From positions 1 to 64,000 of the forward strand of contig JAFAFA010000099.1 in the NCBI GenBank assembly GCA_023423695.1: DNA of 64,000 bases, written 5' to 3'. Source of the DNA: Pseudomonadota bacterium. Lineage in GTDB: Bacteria > Pseudomonadota > Alphaproteobacteria > Azospirillales > Azospirillaceae. The translations under genes and the position numbers were made by a program. The notes beneath the pieces were generated by a model. That model saw only the letters and a list, made by a program, of their open reading frames with translations, was not told the origin of the DNA and made no database searches. This document shows positions 27,663-37,734 of the stretch, piece after piece (within the stretch, counting starts at the first letter, position 1; each line of letters starts with the position of its first letter).

Positions 27663-28689
27663 ATGCCTGCTGTCTCAAACCGCTACGAGTGCGTCCTGTT
27701 TTTCGAGGTGAAGAACGGCAACCCCAACGGCGACCCCGACCTTGGCAACCAGCCTCGCCTCGATCCGGAAACCAGTCATGGGCTGGTGACCGATGTTTGT
27801 CTGAAGCGTAAAAATCCGCAATTACGTCAGCCTGTTTCACGGCGATGATCCTCGCTTTGGCATCTACCTGCGCGATGGTGCCATTCTCAACCGGACGCAC
27901 CGTGACGCCTATCGGGCGGTACGTCCTGGCGAAGCAGCGGTGGCAACGGCCGCCCGGCTGTCACCGCGGGACGATGACGAGGCGGCAGCTCTGCGTCGGT
28001 TTATGTGCGATCATTTCTTCGACGTGCGCACCTTTGGCGCTGTGATGGGCTTTGGGGTGAACTGCGGTCAGGTTCTCGGCCCGGTACAACTGTGCTTCGC
28101 CGAATCGGTCGAGCCGATCCTGCCGCAAGAGATCACGATCACCCGCATGGCAGCCACCGCAGAACCGGAAGAGCGGAACCGGAAGACGCAGAGAGCAAAG
28201 CGGCCCGGTCAGGACCTAAGGACCAACTTGGATAGTCTCACGCCGCTGCAGGAAGGAGAGGCGGCTTCTGACGACGAGCGCATTGAAAACCGGACAATGG
28301 GACGCAAGTACCGGGTGCCTTACGCCCTTTATCGTGTCCATGGCTATATCTCGGCCAAACAAGCAGAGGGCATCAATTTCGATGAGAGTGACCTCGAGCT
28401 GCTGTGGACGGCGTTGGAGCGGATGTTCGACCATGACCACTCGGCTGCGCGTGGGGAAATGGCCAGCCGGCGGTTGATCGTCTTCCGTCACGATAGTGCC
28501 CTCGGCAATGCATCTCCCGCCACCCTATTTCGGCGTGTCACGGTTCGGCGCCGGGTACAGGGGGCAACGTATGACCTTGCCAGCTCCGAGCTGGATACTC
28601 TACCGCCAGCACGGCGGTTCGAGGATTACGAGATCGACCTTGATCTCACCAACATGCCGGCCGGTGTAGAAGCGATCGTCCGGTTTTGA
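27663..28689 (+). pseudogene. cas7c: Type I-C Cas7 (Csd2) with a single-base frameshift
   Basis: The start (RYECVLFFEVKNGNPNGDPD) is typical Csd2. After residue ~50 the frame breaks at a run of five A (27810-27814). With one A fewer it continues KRKIRNYVSLFHGDD and then RFGIYLRDGAILNRTHRDAY, FDVRTFGAVMGFGVNCGQVLGP and the C-terminal ASRRLIVFRHDS to 28689. The full restored protein is about 341 residues, normal for the Cascade backbone. A homopolymer error in sequencing or assembly could also explain it. If real, the effector cannot assemble unless frameshifting rescues it. Confidence 0.9.
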
Positions 28690-28826
28690 AGAAGCTTGTG
28701 GTTTGGTGGCTTGTCCTTGTTTCGCGCGAACCTCAAGCGCACAGCCGAATGTCGGAAGGTTCGTAATTGGTCGAAAGTGCTGAATATCTGTGTGTTAAGG
28801 GAGGTCGTAAAGCGATTGGCTTTCTA
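28690..28826 (+). promoter_or_regulatory. Candidate CRISPR leader truncated by an IS5-family element
   Basis: The 137 bases after cas7 contain TTTCGCGCGAACCTCAAGCG and, 22 bases later, GGAAGGTTCG, an inverted CGAACC/GGTTCG pair as I recall from type I-C leaders. The stretch then becomes AT-richer and is cut off at 28827 by an IS. No repeat-spacer units are seen here or elsewhere in the window. The leader assignment is from memory of I-C loci and is tentative. Confidence 0.4.
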
Positions 28827-29666
28827 GGGTCCGGACTCATAACCAGTATGCGACGGTTGCCACGATGTGGACGGCGGCCATGAAGTTGGTGGCGGACCGG
28901 TCGTAGCGGGTGGCGATGCGCCGGAAATCCTTGAGGCGTCCGAACATGCGCTCGATGACGTTACGGTTCCGGTAGAGGTAGGGAGAGAAGCAGTTTTTCC
29001 AGCGCTTGTTGGCGCGTGGCGGAATGTTGGGCGCGGCTCCCGCCTCTTCGATCTTCCGGCGGACAGCGGTACTGTCGTAGCCCTTGTCCCCATGCAGAAG
29101 GTCGGTGGCAGGCATAAGGTCGAGCAGACGGTCGGCGGCGGTACAGTCGGCGACCTGACCGCCGGTCAGCAGGAAGGCGAGCGGCCGACCGCGCGGATCG
29201 CTCAGGGCGTGGATTTTGGTGGTTCGTCCGCCACGAGACCGTCCGATGGCCTGGGCACGCTCCCCCCTTTGCCGCCGCTTGCCGAACGATGAGCGCGCAC
29301 GGCCGTGGAGTCGATCATCACCTGGGCCGGAGGACCACCCATTGCCGCCAAGGCATGGAAGATGTCCTCCCACACACCCTTGGCCGCCCAACGGACGAAG
29401 CGGTTGTAGAGCGTCTTGCGCGGACCGTAGACCGGTGGAGCATCCGCCCAGCGCCCGCCTGACTTCAAAACATGGACGATCCCGCTGATCACACGGCGAT
29501 CATCCACCCGCGGCTTGCCTCGGGTGTTGCGCGGAAGGTGCGGCTCAAGCCGTCCGAACTGCTCTACCGTCAACCAGAACTGACTGTCAGTCATCACAAA
29601 GCCCCTTTCCAGGGCGTTGAATCACAACAACTCCCTGGGGGAAAGGCTCTTTATGGGTCCAGACCC
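28827..29666 (-). mobile_element. IS5-family (IS427-type) insertion sequence
   Basis: An 840-bp element. Its ends GGGTCCGGACTCATAA (28827) and, inverted, GGGTCTGGACCCATAA (ending 29666) match at 14 of 16 positions. TA flanks both sides, as expected for this group. It encodes a two-frame transposase on the minus strand. It sits between the cas7 downstream region and a 5'-truncated second IS5-family transposase, so it probably took part in deleting whatever lay there. Confidence 0.85.
28837..29597 (-). CDS. IS5-family transposase in two overlapping frames
   Basis: OrfA (29202-29597, 131 residues, opening with DSQFWLTVEQFGRLEPHLP) supplies the DNA-binding part and first catalytic Asp (VMIDSTAVRAH). 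OrfB (frame ending at 28837) carries GDKGYDSTAVRRKI and the C-terminal NVIERMFGRLKDFRRIATRYD with the catalytic Glu. The frames overlap around 29202-29391. IS427-type elements join them by programmed frameshifting, so the gene is probably functional. Confidence 0.85.
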
Positions 29667-30360
29667 TAAGGCGATCATGGCCATCTGGTGCGTGTGTTTC
29701 TGCGGCATGCAATGGCGCGCCATCGGCCACCTCTCTGGCATTCCCTTCGGCACGCTGTACACTCTGTTCGCCCGCTGGGCCCGACCGGGACTGTGGCGCC
29801 GTTTGCTCGACCGGCTCCGGCGGACGTGGCGGCTGGCCTGCGGCGACACGCCGGAGCCCAGCACGGTGGTGATCGACAGCCGCACCTGCCCCTCGGCCCC
29901 GTGCTGCTTCGCGCGGGGTGTCGATGGCGGCAAGAAGATCCGCGGCATCAAGATTCACCTGGGCGTGGAGAAGTACGGTATCCCGCTGGCCATCGACGCC
30001 TCGACAGCCAATGTCCACGACACCACGGGCATCGTGCCGATGCTGCGCCAGCTTGCCGGTCACGGCTTCCAGGGACCAGCCATCGGCGATCTCGGCTATC
30101 GCGGCAAGCGCCTGGCCAAAGTCGGGGCGGCGCTCGGCATCACCATCCAGCCAATCGCCCGAGGACGCGACGGCGTGTTCATCCCGACCGAAATTGCTTG
30201 GGTCGTGGAGCACTCCTTCAGCCGGATCACGCGCTACCGTCGATTGAACACTATCGTCGAACGGACGAAGGAGCACCTCATCGCTTTCATCGAGATTGCC
30301 TTCATCTCGATCCTCTCCAGGCGCTTGAAGCGGCTGATCGCCCAGGCTCCCAGTACATGA
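29667..30360 (+). pseudogene. 5'-truncated IS5-family transposase
   Basis: The frame continues from the edge of the preceding IS: MAIWCVCFCGMQWRAIGHLS, then STVVIDSRTCPSAPCCFARG (first Asp), AIGDLGYRGKRLAK (second Asp) and TRYRRLNTIVERTKEHL. The N-terminal region of the transposase and the left terminal repeat are missing. A related but separately decayed copy lies at about 32480-32945. Confidence 0.8.
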
Positions 30361-30381
30361 CGTCTACAAACATGCTCTGAG

Positions 30382-31038
30382 TCAACGCGTTTTCTCATCT
30401 TCCGAACCATTCTCGGCGCGCTGCCGCGCAGAAAGACGGGCAACAGGCAAATTCCAGTGATGTCGGATCGCCATGAAGCGAAGGCCGAAGCACAAGGCCG
30501 CTCCGGCCAGAGCGGAGACGCCATAAGAAAGTTCGAGCATCTTGCCGATCACGACGACGGATGCGCCGGTCAACGCGGCTACGGCATACAGGTCCGAACG
30601 CAGAACCTGGGGGATTTCCGCGAGAAGAACATCGCGTGCCATCCCCCCTCCGATGCCGGTTAACATGCCAAGAAGGGCGGCCATCACTGGATTGAGTCCG
30701 AATCCGAGTGCCTTCTGCGCACCAGCGACTGCGAAGAGCGCTAGCCCCGCCGCGTCGAACAGGAGTACGGGGCTGCGCAGCCTATCGACGCCGGCATACC
30801 AGAAGAAGGTGATGAGCCCGGCTAGGACGGAAACCAGCAAGTATCGCCCGTCGGTCAAAGCGGCCGGCGGGACCGCGCCGATCACCACATCTCGGGCGAT
30901 CCCACCAAAGTTTCCGGCAACGAATGACAGGACGAGAGTGCCGAAAATGTCGAGGCGCCGATTGACGGCAGCCACCGCCCCACTGGTTGCAAAGACGAAG
31001 GTCCCGATCAGGTCGAGAACGTGCACGAAGGTTTCCAT
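30382..31038 (-). CDS. TRIC/UPF0126-type membrane protein
   Basis: A 218-residue protein of the trimeric intracellular cation-channel family (two UPF0126 repeats). Each repeat begins DLIGTFVFATSGAVAAVNR and LFDAAGLALFAVAGAQKAL and is followed by GNFGGIARDVVIG and GIGGGMARDVLL glycine-rich motifs. Seven membrane helices are expected. The ATG at 31038 opens the first helix. It is a cargo gene of the island with no obvious partner. Confidence 0.88.
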   Translation of the reverse strand: METFVHVLDLIGTFVFATSGAVAAVNRRLDIFGTLVLSFVAGNFGGIARDVVIGAVPPAALTDGRYLLVSVLAGLITFFWYAGVDRLRSPVLLFDAAGLALFAVAGAQKALGFGLNPVMAALLGMLTGIGGGMARDVLLAEIPQVLRSDLYAVAALTGASVVVIGKMLELSYGVSALAGAALCFGLRFMAIRHHWNLPVARLSARQRAENGSEDEKTR

Positions 31039-31177
31039 GACGATCCTGCGGTTCCATCCAGGAAGACCGACACGTCGAAACACAAGCGCGAAACGATTTC
31101 GGGAAAGCTGGATAACCGAGGTGATGGAAAGCACACTGCGGTCTTGTTTCCCCGCTATACCCGTCGTTCACACACCG

Positions 31178-32453
31178 TCAGGTCGGTCCAAGCCATGCCA
31201 GCGCGCCGACGACCAACGCTTCGATCCCTGTCTCCAGGGTAGGATGCAGGACCGGTGCGAACTGGGGGCTGTGATTGACCGGCAGTTCGTTCATCTTCCC
31301 CGCGGCCTTGGCCTTGGCGTAGGTTTTGGGGTCATTGCCGCCCACGAACCAGAACACCGAAGGCACCTGCCACGCGGTGCCAAAGCAACCAAAATCCTCG
31401 CTCGCCGGAGCGGGACCCGTGTGCTTCACCCGGTCGGGAGAAAAGTAGCCGCGGAACGCCTCGGCAATGTGGTTGCTGGCGGCTTCGTCATTCACGTTGA
31501 GCGGGTAGCGGTCGAGCGGCGTGATCTCCGGCTTGCGTGGCGCGCCGGCGGCTTCGGCCTCCCCATTGACGATCCGCTCGATCGCGGCAAGCACGTGCTT
31601 CCGCACGCCGGCGTCGAACGTCCGCACATTGAGCTTGATGATGGCATCGTCGGGAATGACGTTCTCTTTGGTGCCCGCCTGCACCACGCCGACTGTGACC
31701 ACGGCCGCGTCTGTCGCGGCGACCTCGCGGGACACGATGGTCTGAAGCCGCAGGACCACGGACGCCGCCATGACGACGGGATCTACGCTGGCTTGCGGCA
31801 TCGACCCGTGCGCGCCGCGCCCGAACAACCGGATCTGCAGACTGTCCGCGGCGGAGGTGATCGGCCCGGCACTTCCGGCAACGGTGCCGGCGGGGCCAAC
31901 CATAACGTGCTGACCGAGCACGACGTCGGGAACGGGAAAGCGGTCAAGCAAGCCGTCATCGATCATCGCCTGAGCGCCCTGCGCGATTTCCTCGCCCAGG
32001 TTGGAACACGGCCATCAACGTGCCCTTCCAGGCGCCGCGCGTCCGCGACAACAGCGCCGCCGCGCCGACCAGCCAGGCAACATGCATGTCGTGGCCGCAC
32101 ATATGGCTCACCGGAACCGTGTTCCCTTCGGGGTCCGTCGCGGTGGCCTTGCTGGCGTAGGCAAGGCCGGTGTTCTCGGCGATGGGCAGGGCATCCATAT
32201 CGGCGCGCAGCATCACCGTCGGTCCCTCGCCGTTGCGAAGCAGCCCGACCACCCCTGTCTTGCCGACCCCGGCCGTCACTTCGTAGCCGGCTTGCGCGAG
32301 CCTGTCGGCGGCGATGCCTGCCGTTCGCCTCTCCTGCATCGACAGCTCGGGATGGGCGTGGATGTCCTTGTAGAGCGCCTCGACATCGGGCAGAAGGGTC
32401 TTCATGCCCCCCAGGATGGCGGAAGCGCTTTTCGAGCGGGCCTGGTCACCCAT
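31178..32453 (-). pseudogene. M20-family amidohydrolase/peptidase (frameshifted)
   Basis: The 5' part (start 32453 after AGGAGGTTAAC) encodes LYKDIHAHPELSMQERRTA, MLRADMDALPI and SHMCGHDMHVAWLVGAA, the metal and substrate motifs of M20D hydrolases (HipO/AmhX-like). Just after GTLMAVFQPG one extra G near 32005 shifts the frame. The continuation (EEIAQGAQAMIDDGLLDRF) stays open to 31178 and includes GRGAHGSMPQASVDP and GPAPASEDFGCF. It is a recent inactivation or a sequencing error. Confidence 0.88.
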
Positions 32454-32479
32454 GTTAACCTCCTGTTCGTGCTCTCTGG

Positions 32480-32945
32480 ATGACGGCGCATCGGAATGTG
32501 CGGATGCGGCGCTCCTTCGTCCGCTCAACGACGGTGTTCAACCGCCGATAGAGAGCGAGCCAGCCAAAGGAGCGCTCCACCGTCCAGCAGACTCCGGCTG
32601 GGATGAAGGTCCCGTTGCGGCCGCGAGTAATGGGCTGAATGGTGATGCCGAGGGCCAGGCCAGCTTTGGCCAAGCGCTCGCCCCGATAGCCGAGATCACC
32701 CAAGACAGGGCCCTGGAAGCCATGGCCGGCAAGCTGGCGCAAGACCGACACGATGCCCGTGGTGTCGTGTTGGTTGGCGGGCGAGGCGTCGATGGCCAGC
32801 GGGGTGCCGGACTTCTCGACGGCGATGTGGACCTCACGCCACGCAGCTTCTTTCCACCCTCAACGCGGCGGGCAAAGCAACTCGGGGCCGAGCGACAGGT
32901 CCGGCTGTCGATCACCACCGCGCTCGGCTCCGCCGTATCGCCATA
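32480..32945 (-). pseudogene. Decayed IS5-family transposase fragment
   Basis: The minus strand reads VIDSRTCRSAPSCFARRVEG and, after a frameshift around 32750-32840, QLAGHGFQGPVLGDLGYRGE through YRRLNTVVERTKERR. It lacks the N-terminus. It resembles the copy at 29667-30360. It lies between the M20 gene and a truncated GAF-domain gene. Confidence 0.78.
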
Positions 32946-33034
32946 GGCCGCGGCGTGTCGAGAGCGTCGTAGCCCTTCAGCTTTTCGATCTGTGCTGGCT
33001 CGTTCAACGGCCAGGGTGGCTCAGGAACGTCCAT
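32946..33034 (-). pseudogene. N-terminal fragment of a GAF-domain sensor protein
   Basis: From the ATG at 33034 the frame reads PWPLNEPAQIEKLKGYDALD followed by TPRP and then joins IS sequence. The pattern NExxRIxxLxxYxxLDTP is the common start of GAF-domain signalling proteins. Only about 30 codons remain. Between it and the next IS (33035-33233) nothing else is seen. Confidence 0.5.
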
Positions 33035-33233
33035 GGAGCCTCCGGAACAGCAGAGCTTCTCTGTCAACCGTGTCCAGCGCTTACCATCTCGCCCCTCGCC
33101 GGCGTTAACCCTATTACGGCTTCAATCCGTCAGAACCGCATCAAACTATCCGGAGGTGCCGTGCTTTGTAGGGATGCTGGACTTTGGCGCACAAATTGAC
33201 GTGAGAGTGGAGTCCACTGGCGGCCAGTGTTGA

Positions 33234-34189
33234 TCAGGCGCTCTTGCGCGAGACGGGCATGCCCAAGCTGGTCATGATGTTCATGATCTTGCATGCGACG
33301 GCGGCCTCGACCTTCTGGGCTGGCAGACTCCGAGCCCCGAGGCTGCGGCTGATCACCTGTTTGTAGCGCATCATCGCCACCTCGCCCAAGGAGCGGCGGC
33401 CGTACCGGACGGCCCGCTGCCAGCCGAGCCGTCCGCGCTCGGCGATCCTCTGGATGTGACGGTCGCGTTGACTGGGGGCGCTTGCGGCCGTGTCGCTCGG
33501 CACCGCGGTGGAGCGCGGCGGGATGATCACCTCCGCCGCGGGGCTATGGGCGGCGACGGAGCGGTAGACCGGCTCGCCGTCGTAGGCGCCGTCCGCCAGC
33601 AGTGTGCCGATCGGGCGTTTGATCTGGTCGAGCAAGGGGCCGACCAGAGAAGCATCACCCTCTTCGTGGCTCGTCAGCTCCGAGGCGAGGATCTCGCCGG
33701 TATCCGGGTCGACGGCGAGGTGCAACTTGCGCCAGTTACGGCGCGCGTGGCCGCCATGCTTTTCCAGGCGCCACTCACCTTTGCCGAACACCTTCAGCCC
33801 AGTGGAATCGATCACCACGCTGACCGGCCCGTCCGTCCTGGACAGCGCCGCCGCAACCTCCAGATCGACACTGCGCCGGGAGAAGGTCGTGTGGTCGGGA
33901 ACCGGCAGCGTCAGGCCAAGCAGACGCATCAACGAGCCCAGCAATCCCTCGGTCTGGCGCCATGGCCGCCCAAACGCCAGGCGCAGCATCAGCCCCGCTT
34001 CGATCGCCACGTCCGAGTAGCGCGCTGGCCGGCCGCGTCGCCCCGTCTTGGGCGGTGTCCACGCGGCAACGCCTCCGGCGTCACCCAGATCGTCAGGTCA
34101 CCGCGCCGGCGCAGCGCCGCATCGTAGGCCGCCCAATTCTCCACCCGGTAGCGGGCACGTGGGATCTTGTGGCGGCAGCTCTCGTTCAT
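33234..34189 (-). pseudogene. IS5-family (IS903-type) transposase with a frameshift
   Basis: The 5' part (NWAAYDAALRRRGDLTIWVT) and the main part (AWTPPKTGRRGRPARYSDVA, VVIDSTGLKVFGKGEW, LADGAYDGEPVYRS, GRRSLGEVAMMRYKQVIS) belong to one IS903-type transposase. They are in different frames, broken near 34065. The terminal repeats are not clear to me. The copy is therefore probably inactive. Confidence 0.82.
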
Positions 34190-34383
34190 TTTGATGGCAT
34201 CGCAGGCTCGGCTTCAGCGGGGCCGCTTTCCTACCTTGCCATCCTGCCGCAGCCAACCTCCCGCCCATTTGTGCGCCAAGGTCCTTTACAACCCGCTTCA
34301 CTGCCGCACGGCGAGGGGCGTCGATTATGGCCTCTTCCAGCGCGGGACCACCATGCACCTCCCGCTCGGCTCGTGCCCGTTCG

Positions 34384-35484
<1,101 letters not shown>

Positions 35485-35901
35485 CGTGACGATCGCCTCT
35501 GCAGTGGTTTGTGAAAGAGGACGTAAGAGCCAGGGCACGGTCTTTCTCTGCCCCGATTGTCTTCACCAACAGAGCGCCGCGACACCCGTTGCCCACACAA
35601 TGTCGTACAGGATCGGCCATCGGCCATCCGGGACATTCCTAAGGGCTCGGCCCGATCCGTCCTCGGAGCCGGCCGGCCGATGATGTGTGGGGACGGCTCC
35701 CTATCAGGAATACTCGCCGGGATCCGCTCGGATGGGCTTTCGCCGAAGCGGGCTCGATTGCTTGACCTCCAACACCCCTCGTCACCTGGGCGGCGGAGAT
35801 GGTGCTGGCCGCCAGAGAAGGAGGGGTCGTGTCGGCCCCCATGCGCGCCCGGTCGGACGTGACACCCGCCGACGCACCCCCTTTCGTGTCATGACGGCCG
35901 A
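35485..35901. other. Gene-free stretch
   Basis: These 417 bases contain short frames on both strands, but none has a convincing start, composition or homologous motif. I see no clear RNA gene or repeat. It may hold the promoter of the reductase. Confidence 0.4.
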
Positions 35902-36777
35902 TCAGCCGCTCTGGTGGGTGTAGATTGAGGAATAGCCCCGGCTGAAATCCGGAGGCAGCTCGATCACGCCGGCCTCGACGCGCGCGTGGCTGGCCGGCTC
36001 GCCCCGGACAATCTGGTTCCGGTGGACGCTGTCGATCACCGGTGCGGTGTAGGCGAAGGCATCGGCCGCCGCGTACTGGATGATCAGCGTCGTCCGGATC
36101 TCGTCCGACCGGTTGGCCTCCGACCCGTGGACCACGAGGCCGTGATGGGCGAGCACGTCGCCAGGTTCGGCTTCGTTGAACTCCGCCTCGGCCATGTCGG
36201 CCTCGCTCAGACTGGCGTTGCAGTTAAGCACGTAGCGGCCGTCCGCCCAGTGGCTGAGCGCGCCGCGCGTCTGGCTACCGGAGATGGTGCGAAGGCAGCC
36301 GTTGCCCCGGCGCGACGGGTTCAACGGGATACTGAGCGCGACGAGATTGCTGTTGGTGTGGGGGAACACCGGCCAGTCCTGGTGCCAGCCGATCTCGGCG
36401 CCGCCCTGCGGCAGCTTGAAGTTGATCTTGGCGTGGTAGAACTTGACCGCTCCCCCCACGAGGTCGGCGGCGATGTCGCCGAGCACGGAGCGGAACGCCG
36501 CCTCCACGAAGACGTCGTCCAGTTCCGTCGGGCTGGAGATGCGCCGGATGCGCGGGGCCTCCGCGCTGTGGTCCGGGGCGAGCTCGTAGTGGCGGGTCTT
36601 CGCGGACAGGCCCCGCCCCTCGTTCCACAGGCGCTCGGTGGTCGCCGTCAGGCGGCCGAGCAGATCACGGTCGAGGACGCCGGGAATGGAGAGAAAGCCC
36701 CGGTCGCGATACTCCGCGACTTGGGGGGCGGTGAGGGCGGGCCGGTGCGCGGGCGTGCCTTGCGGTTCCATGGTCAC
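35902..36777 (-). CDS. Phytanoyl-CoA dioxygenase (PhyH) family protein
   Basis: A 291-residue Fe(II)/2-oxoglutarate oxygenase. The facial triad is visible as HQD (in GWHQDWPVF, ~residue 135) and a distal His in HHGLVVHGSEANRSDE, with the 2-oxoglutarate Arg nearby (EIRTTLIIQY). It is the second of two PhyH-like genes 8 bases apart under one GntR-regulated promoter. The substrate is unknown. The pair probably hydroxylates or dismantles one small molecule. Confidence 0.88.
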   Translation of the reverse strand: MTMEPQGTPAHRPALTAPQVAEYRDRGFLSIPGVLDRDLLGRLTATTERLWNEGRGLSAKTRHYELAPDHSAEAPRIRRISSPTELDDVFVEAAFRSVLGDIAADLVGGAVKFYHAKINFKLPQGGAEIGWHQDWPVFPHTNSNLVALSIPLNPSRRGNGCLRTISGSQTRGALSHWADGRYVLNCNASLSEADMAEAEFNEAEPGDVLAHHGLVVHGSEANRSDEIRTTLIIQYAAADAFAYTAPVIDSVHRNQIVRGEPASHARVEAGVIELPPDFSRGYSSIYTHQSG

Positions 36778-36784
36778 GCCTCCC

Positions 36785-37600
36785 TCAGCCCACGACGGCC
36801 GGCTGGCCGGTCAGGATGCCGTCGCTCCCGAGCCGCAAGGGCGCCCAGTTGGTCGAGCGGACATAGTCCGGTCGCGGGTTCGCCACGTCCGTGGGGCGGT
36901 TGGCGACGGTATTGTAGACGTAGTAGATCTGCCAGCGGTCGTGCCGCGACATGTTGTGGCCGGAGCCGTGCAGAATCGTGGGGTGGAAGAAGGCCACCGT
37001 GCCGGGCTTGCCGGTGATCGCCACCGGCTCCGGGCTCTGCTCCATGATCTCGATCAGCCGATCCTTGGGCAGGACCCAGAGCTTGTAGGAGGTGGTCTTT
37101 TCGTCCAGTTCCGCATCGAGCAAGCCCAGCCGGTGCGAGCCGGGAATGAAGTAGAGGCAGCCGTTCGCCTCCCTCGCCTCGTCGAGCATGATCATCGCGG
37201 TGGTCAGCGTCGGCTGCGGCGTGCCGTCGTGCTTCCAGGTGCCGTAGTCCTGGTGCCATTGCCAGATGGAGCCGTCGATGGCCGCCTTGCGGTTGCACTT
37301 GGTGTGGTAGATGTAGAGTTCCGGATCGGAGAGCAACCGCTGGGCTGGCTGCAACAGGCGCGGGCTGCGCCCAGCCGCTTGGAAGGGCGGTGATGCTGTG
37401 GGCCCGTCGGCCTCGTGCACGCGGTAGAGCGTCTTGGCCGATCCGCTGCCGCGCTCGCGCACGACATAGTCGGTGTCGATGGACTCCATCCGTTCCAGTT
37501 CGCGCTTCATGGCCACGATCTCGTCCGGCGAGAACAGCTCCGGAAACACCAGAAAGCCTTCGCGGTGATACTGGGCGACCTGTTCGTCAGATAGGCGCAT
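36785..37600 (-). CDS. Phytanoyl-CoA dioxygenase family protein, ectoine-hydroxylase-like
   Basis: A 271-residue Fe(II)/2-oxoglutarate oxygenase. IWQWHQDYGTW gives the HxD pair, and FFHPTILHGSGHNMSRHDRW gives the distal His and the co-substrate Arg. The layout resembles EctD-like hydroxylases, but the full EctD signature is not present, so the substrate is open. It begins 33 bases from a 14-bp operator palindrome and leads the two-gene unit. Confidence 0.88.
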   Translation of the reverse strand: MRLSDEQVAQYHREGFLVFPELFSPDEIVAMKRELERMESIDTDYVVRERGSGSAKTLYRVHEADGPTASPPFQAAGRSPRLLQPAQRLLSDPELYIYHTKCNRKAAIDGSIWQWHQDYGTWKHDGTPQPTLTTAMIMLDEAREANGCLYFIPGSHRLGLLDAELDEKTTSYKLWVLPKDRLIEIMEQSPEPVAITGKPGTVAFFHPTILHGSGHNMSRHDRWQIYYVYNTVANRPTDVANPRPDYVRSTNWAPLRLGSDGILTGQPAVVG

Positions 37601-37632
37601 GCGTTTCCTCCCACATGTTTTTCAGCCTTATG

Positions 37633-37671
37633 CTCGATTACTGGCATGCTACTGGCGTGCCAGTAATCGAG
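37633..37671. promoter_or_regulatory. Operator palindrome in front of the PhyH genes
   Basis: CTCGATTACTGGCA (37633-37646) and TGCCAGTAATCGAG (37658-37671) are perfect 14-base inverted arms with an 11-base spacer, which itself contains another CTACTGGC half. It lies between the PhyH operon start and the GntR gene. It is the likely binding site of that regulator. Confidence 0.7.
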
Positions 37672-37734
37672 TCAACGGAAGGACGGCTGCGGTCGGCGAA
37701 CGCAAAAGGGGAGTGGGGCAGGGCAGCGGGGCGG

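Noticed and set aside
31050..31061. GGTTCCATCCAG, 12 bases of the transposon end, inside the TRIC region
   Set aside because: It lacks the TTTTAT part, lies just upstream of a normal gene and has no duplication around it. A 12-base match can occur by chance or from similar codons.
35921..35940. GTGTAGATTGAGGAATAG as a relic of an I-C CRISPR repeat (GTGGATTGAAAC end)
   Set aside because: It is the 3' end of the PhyH gene and is not repeated.
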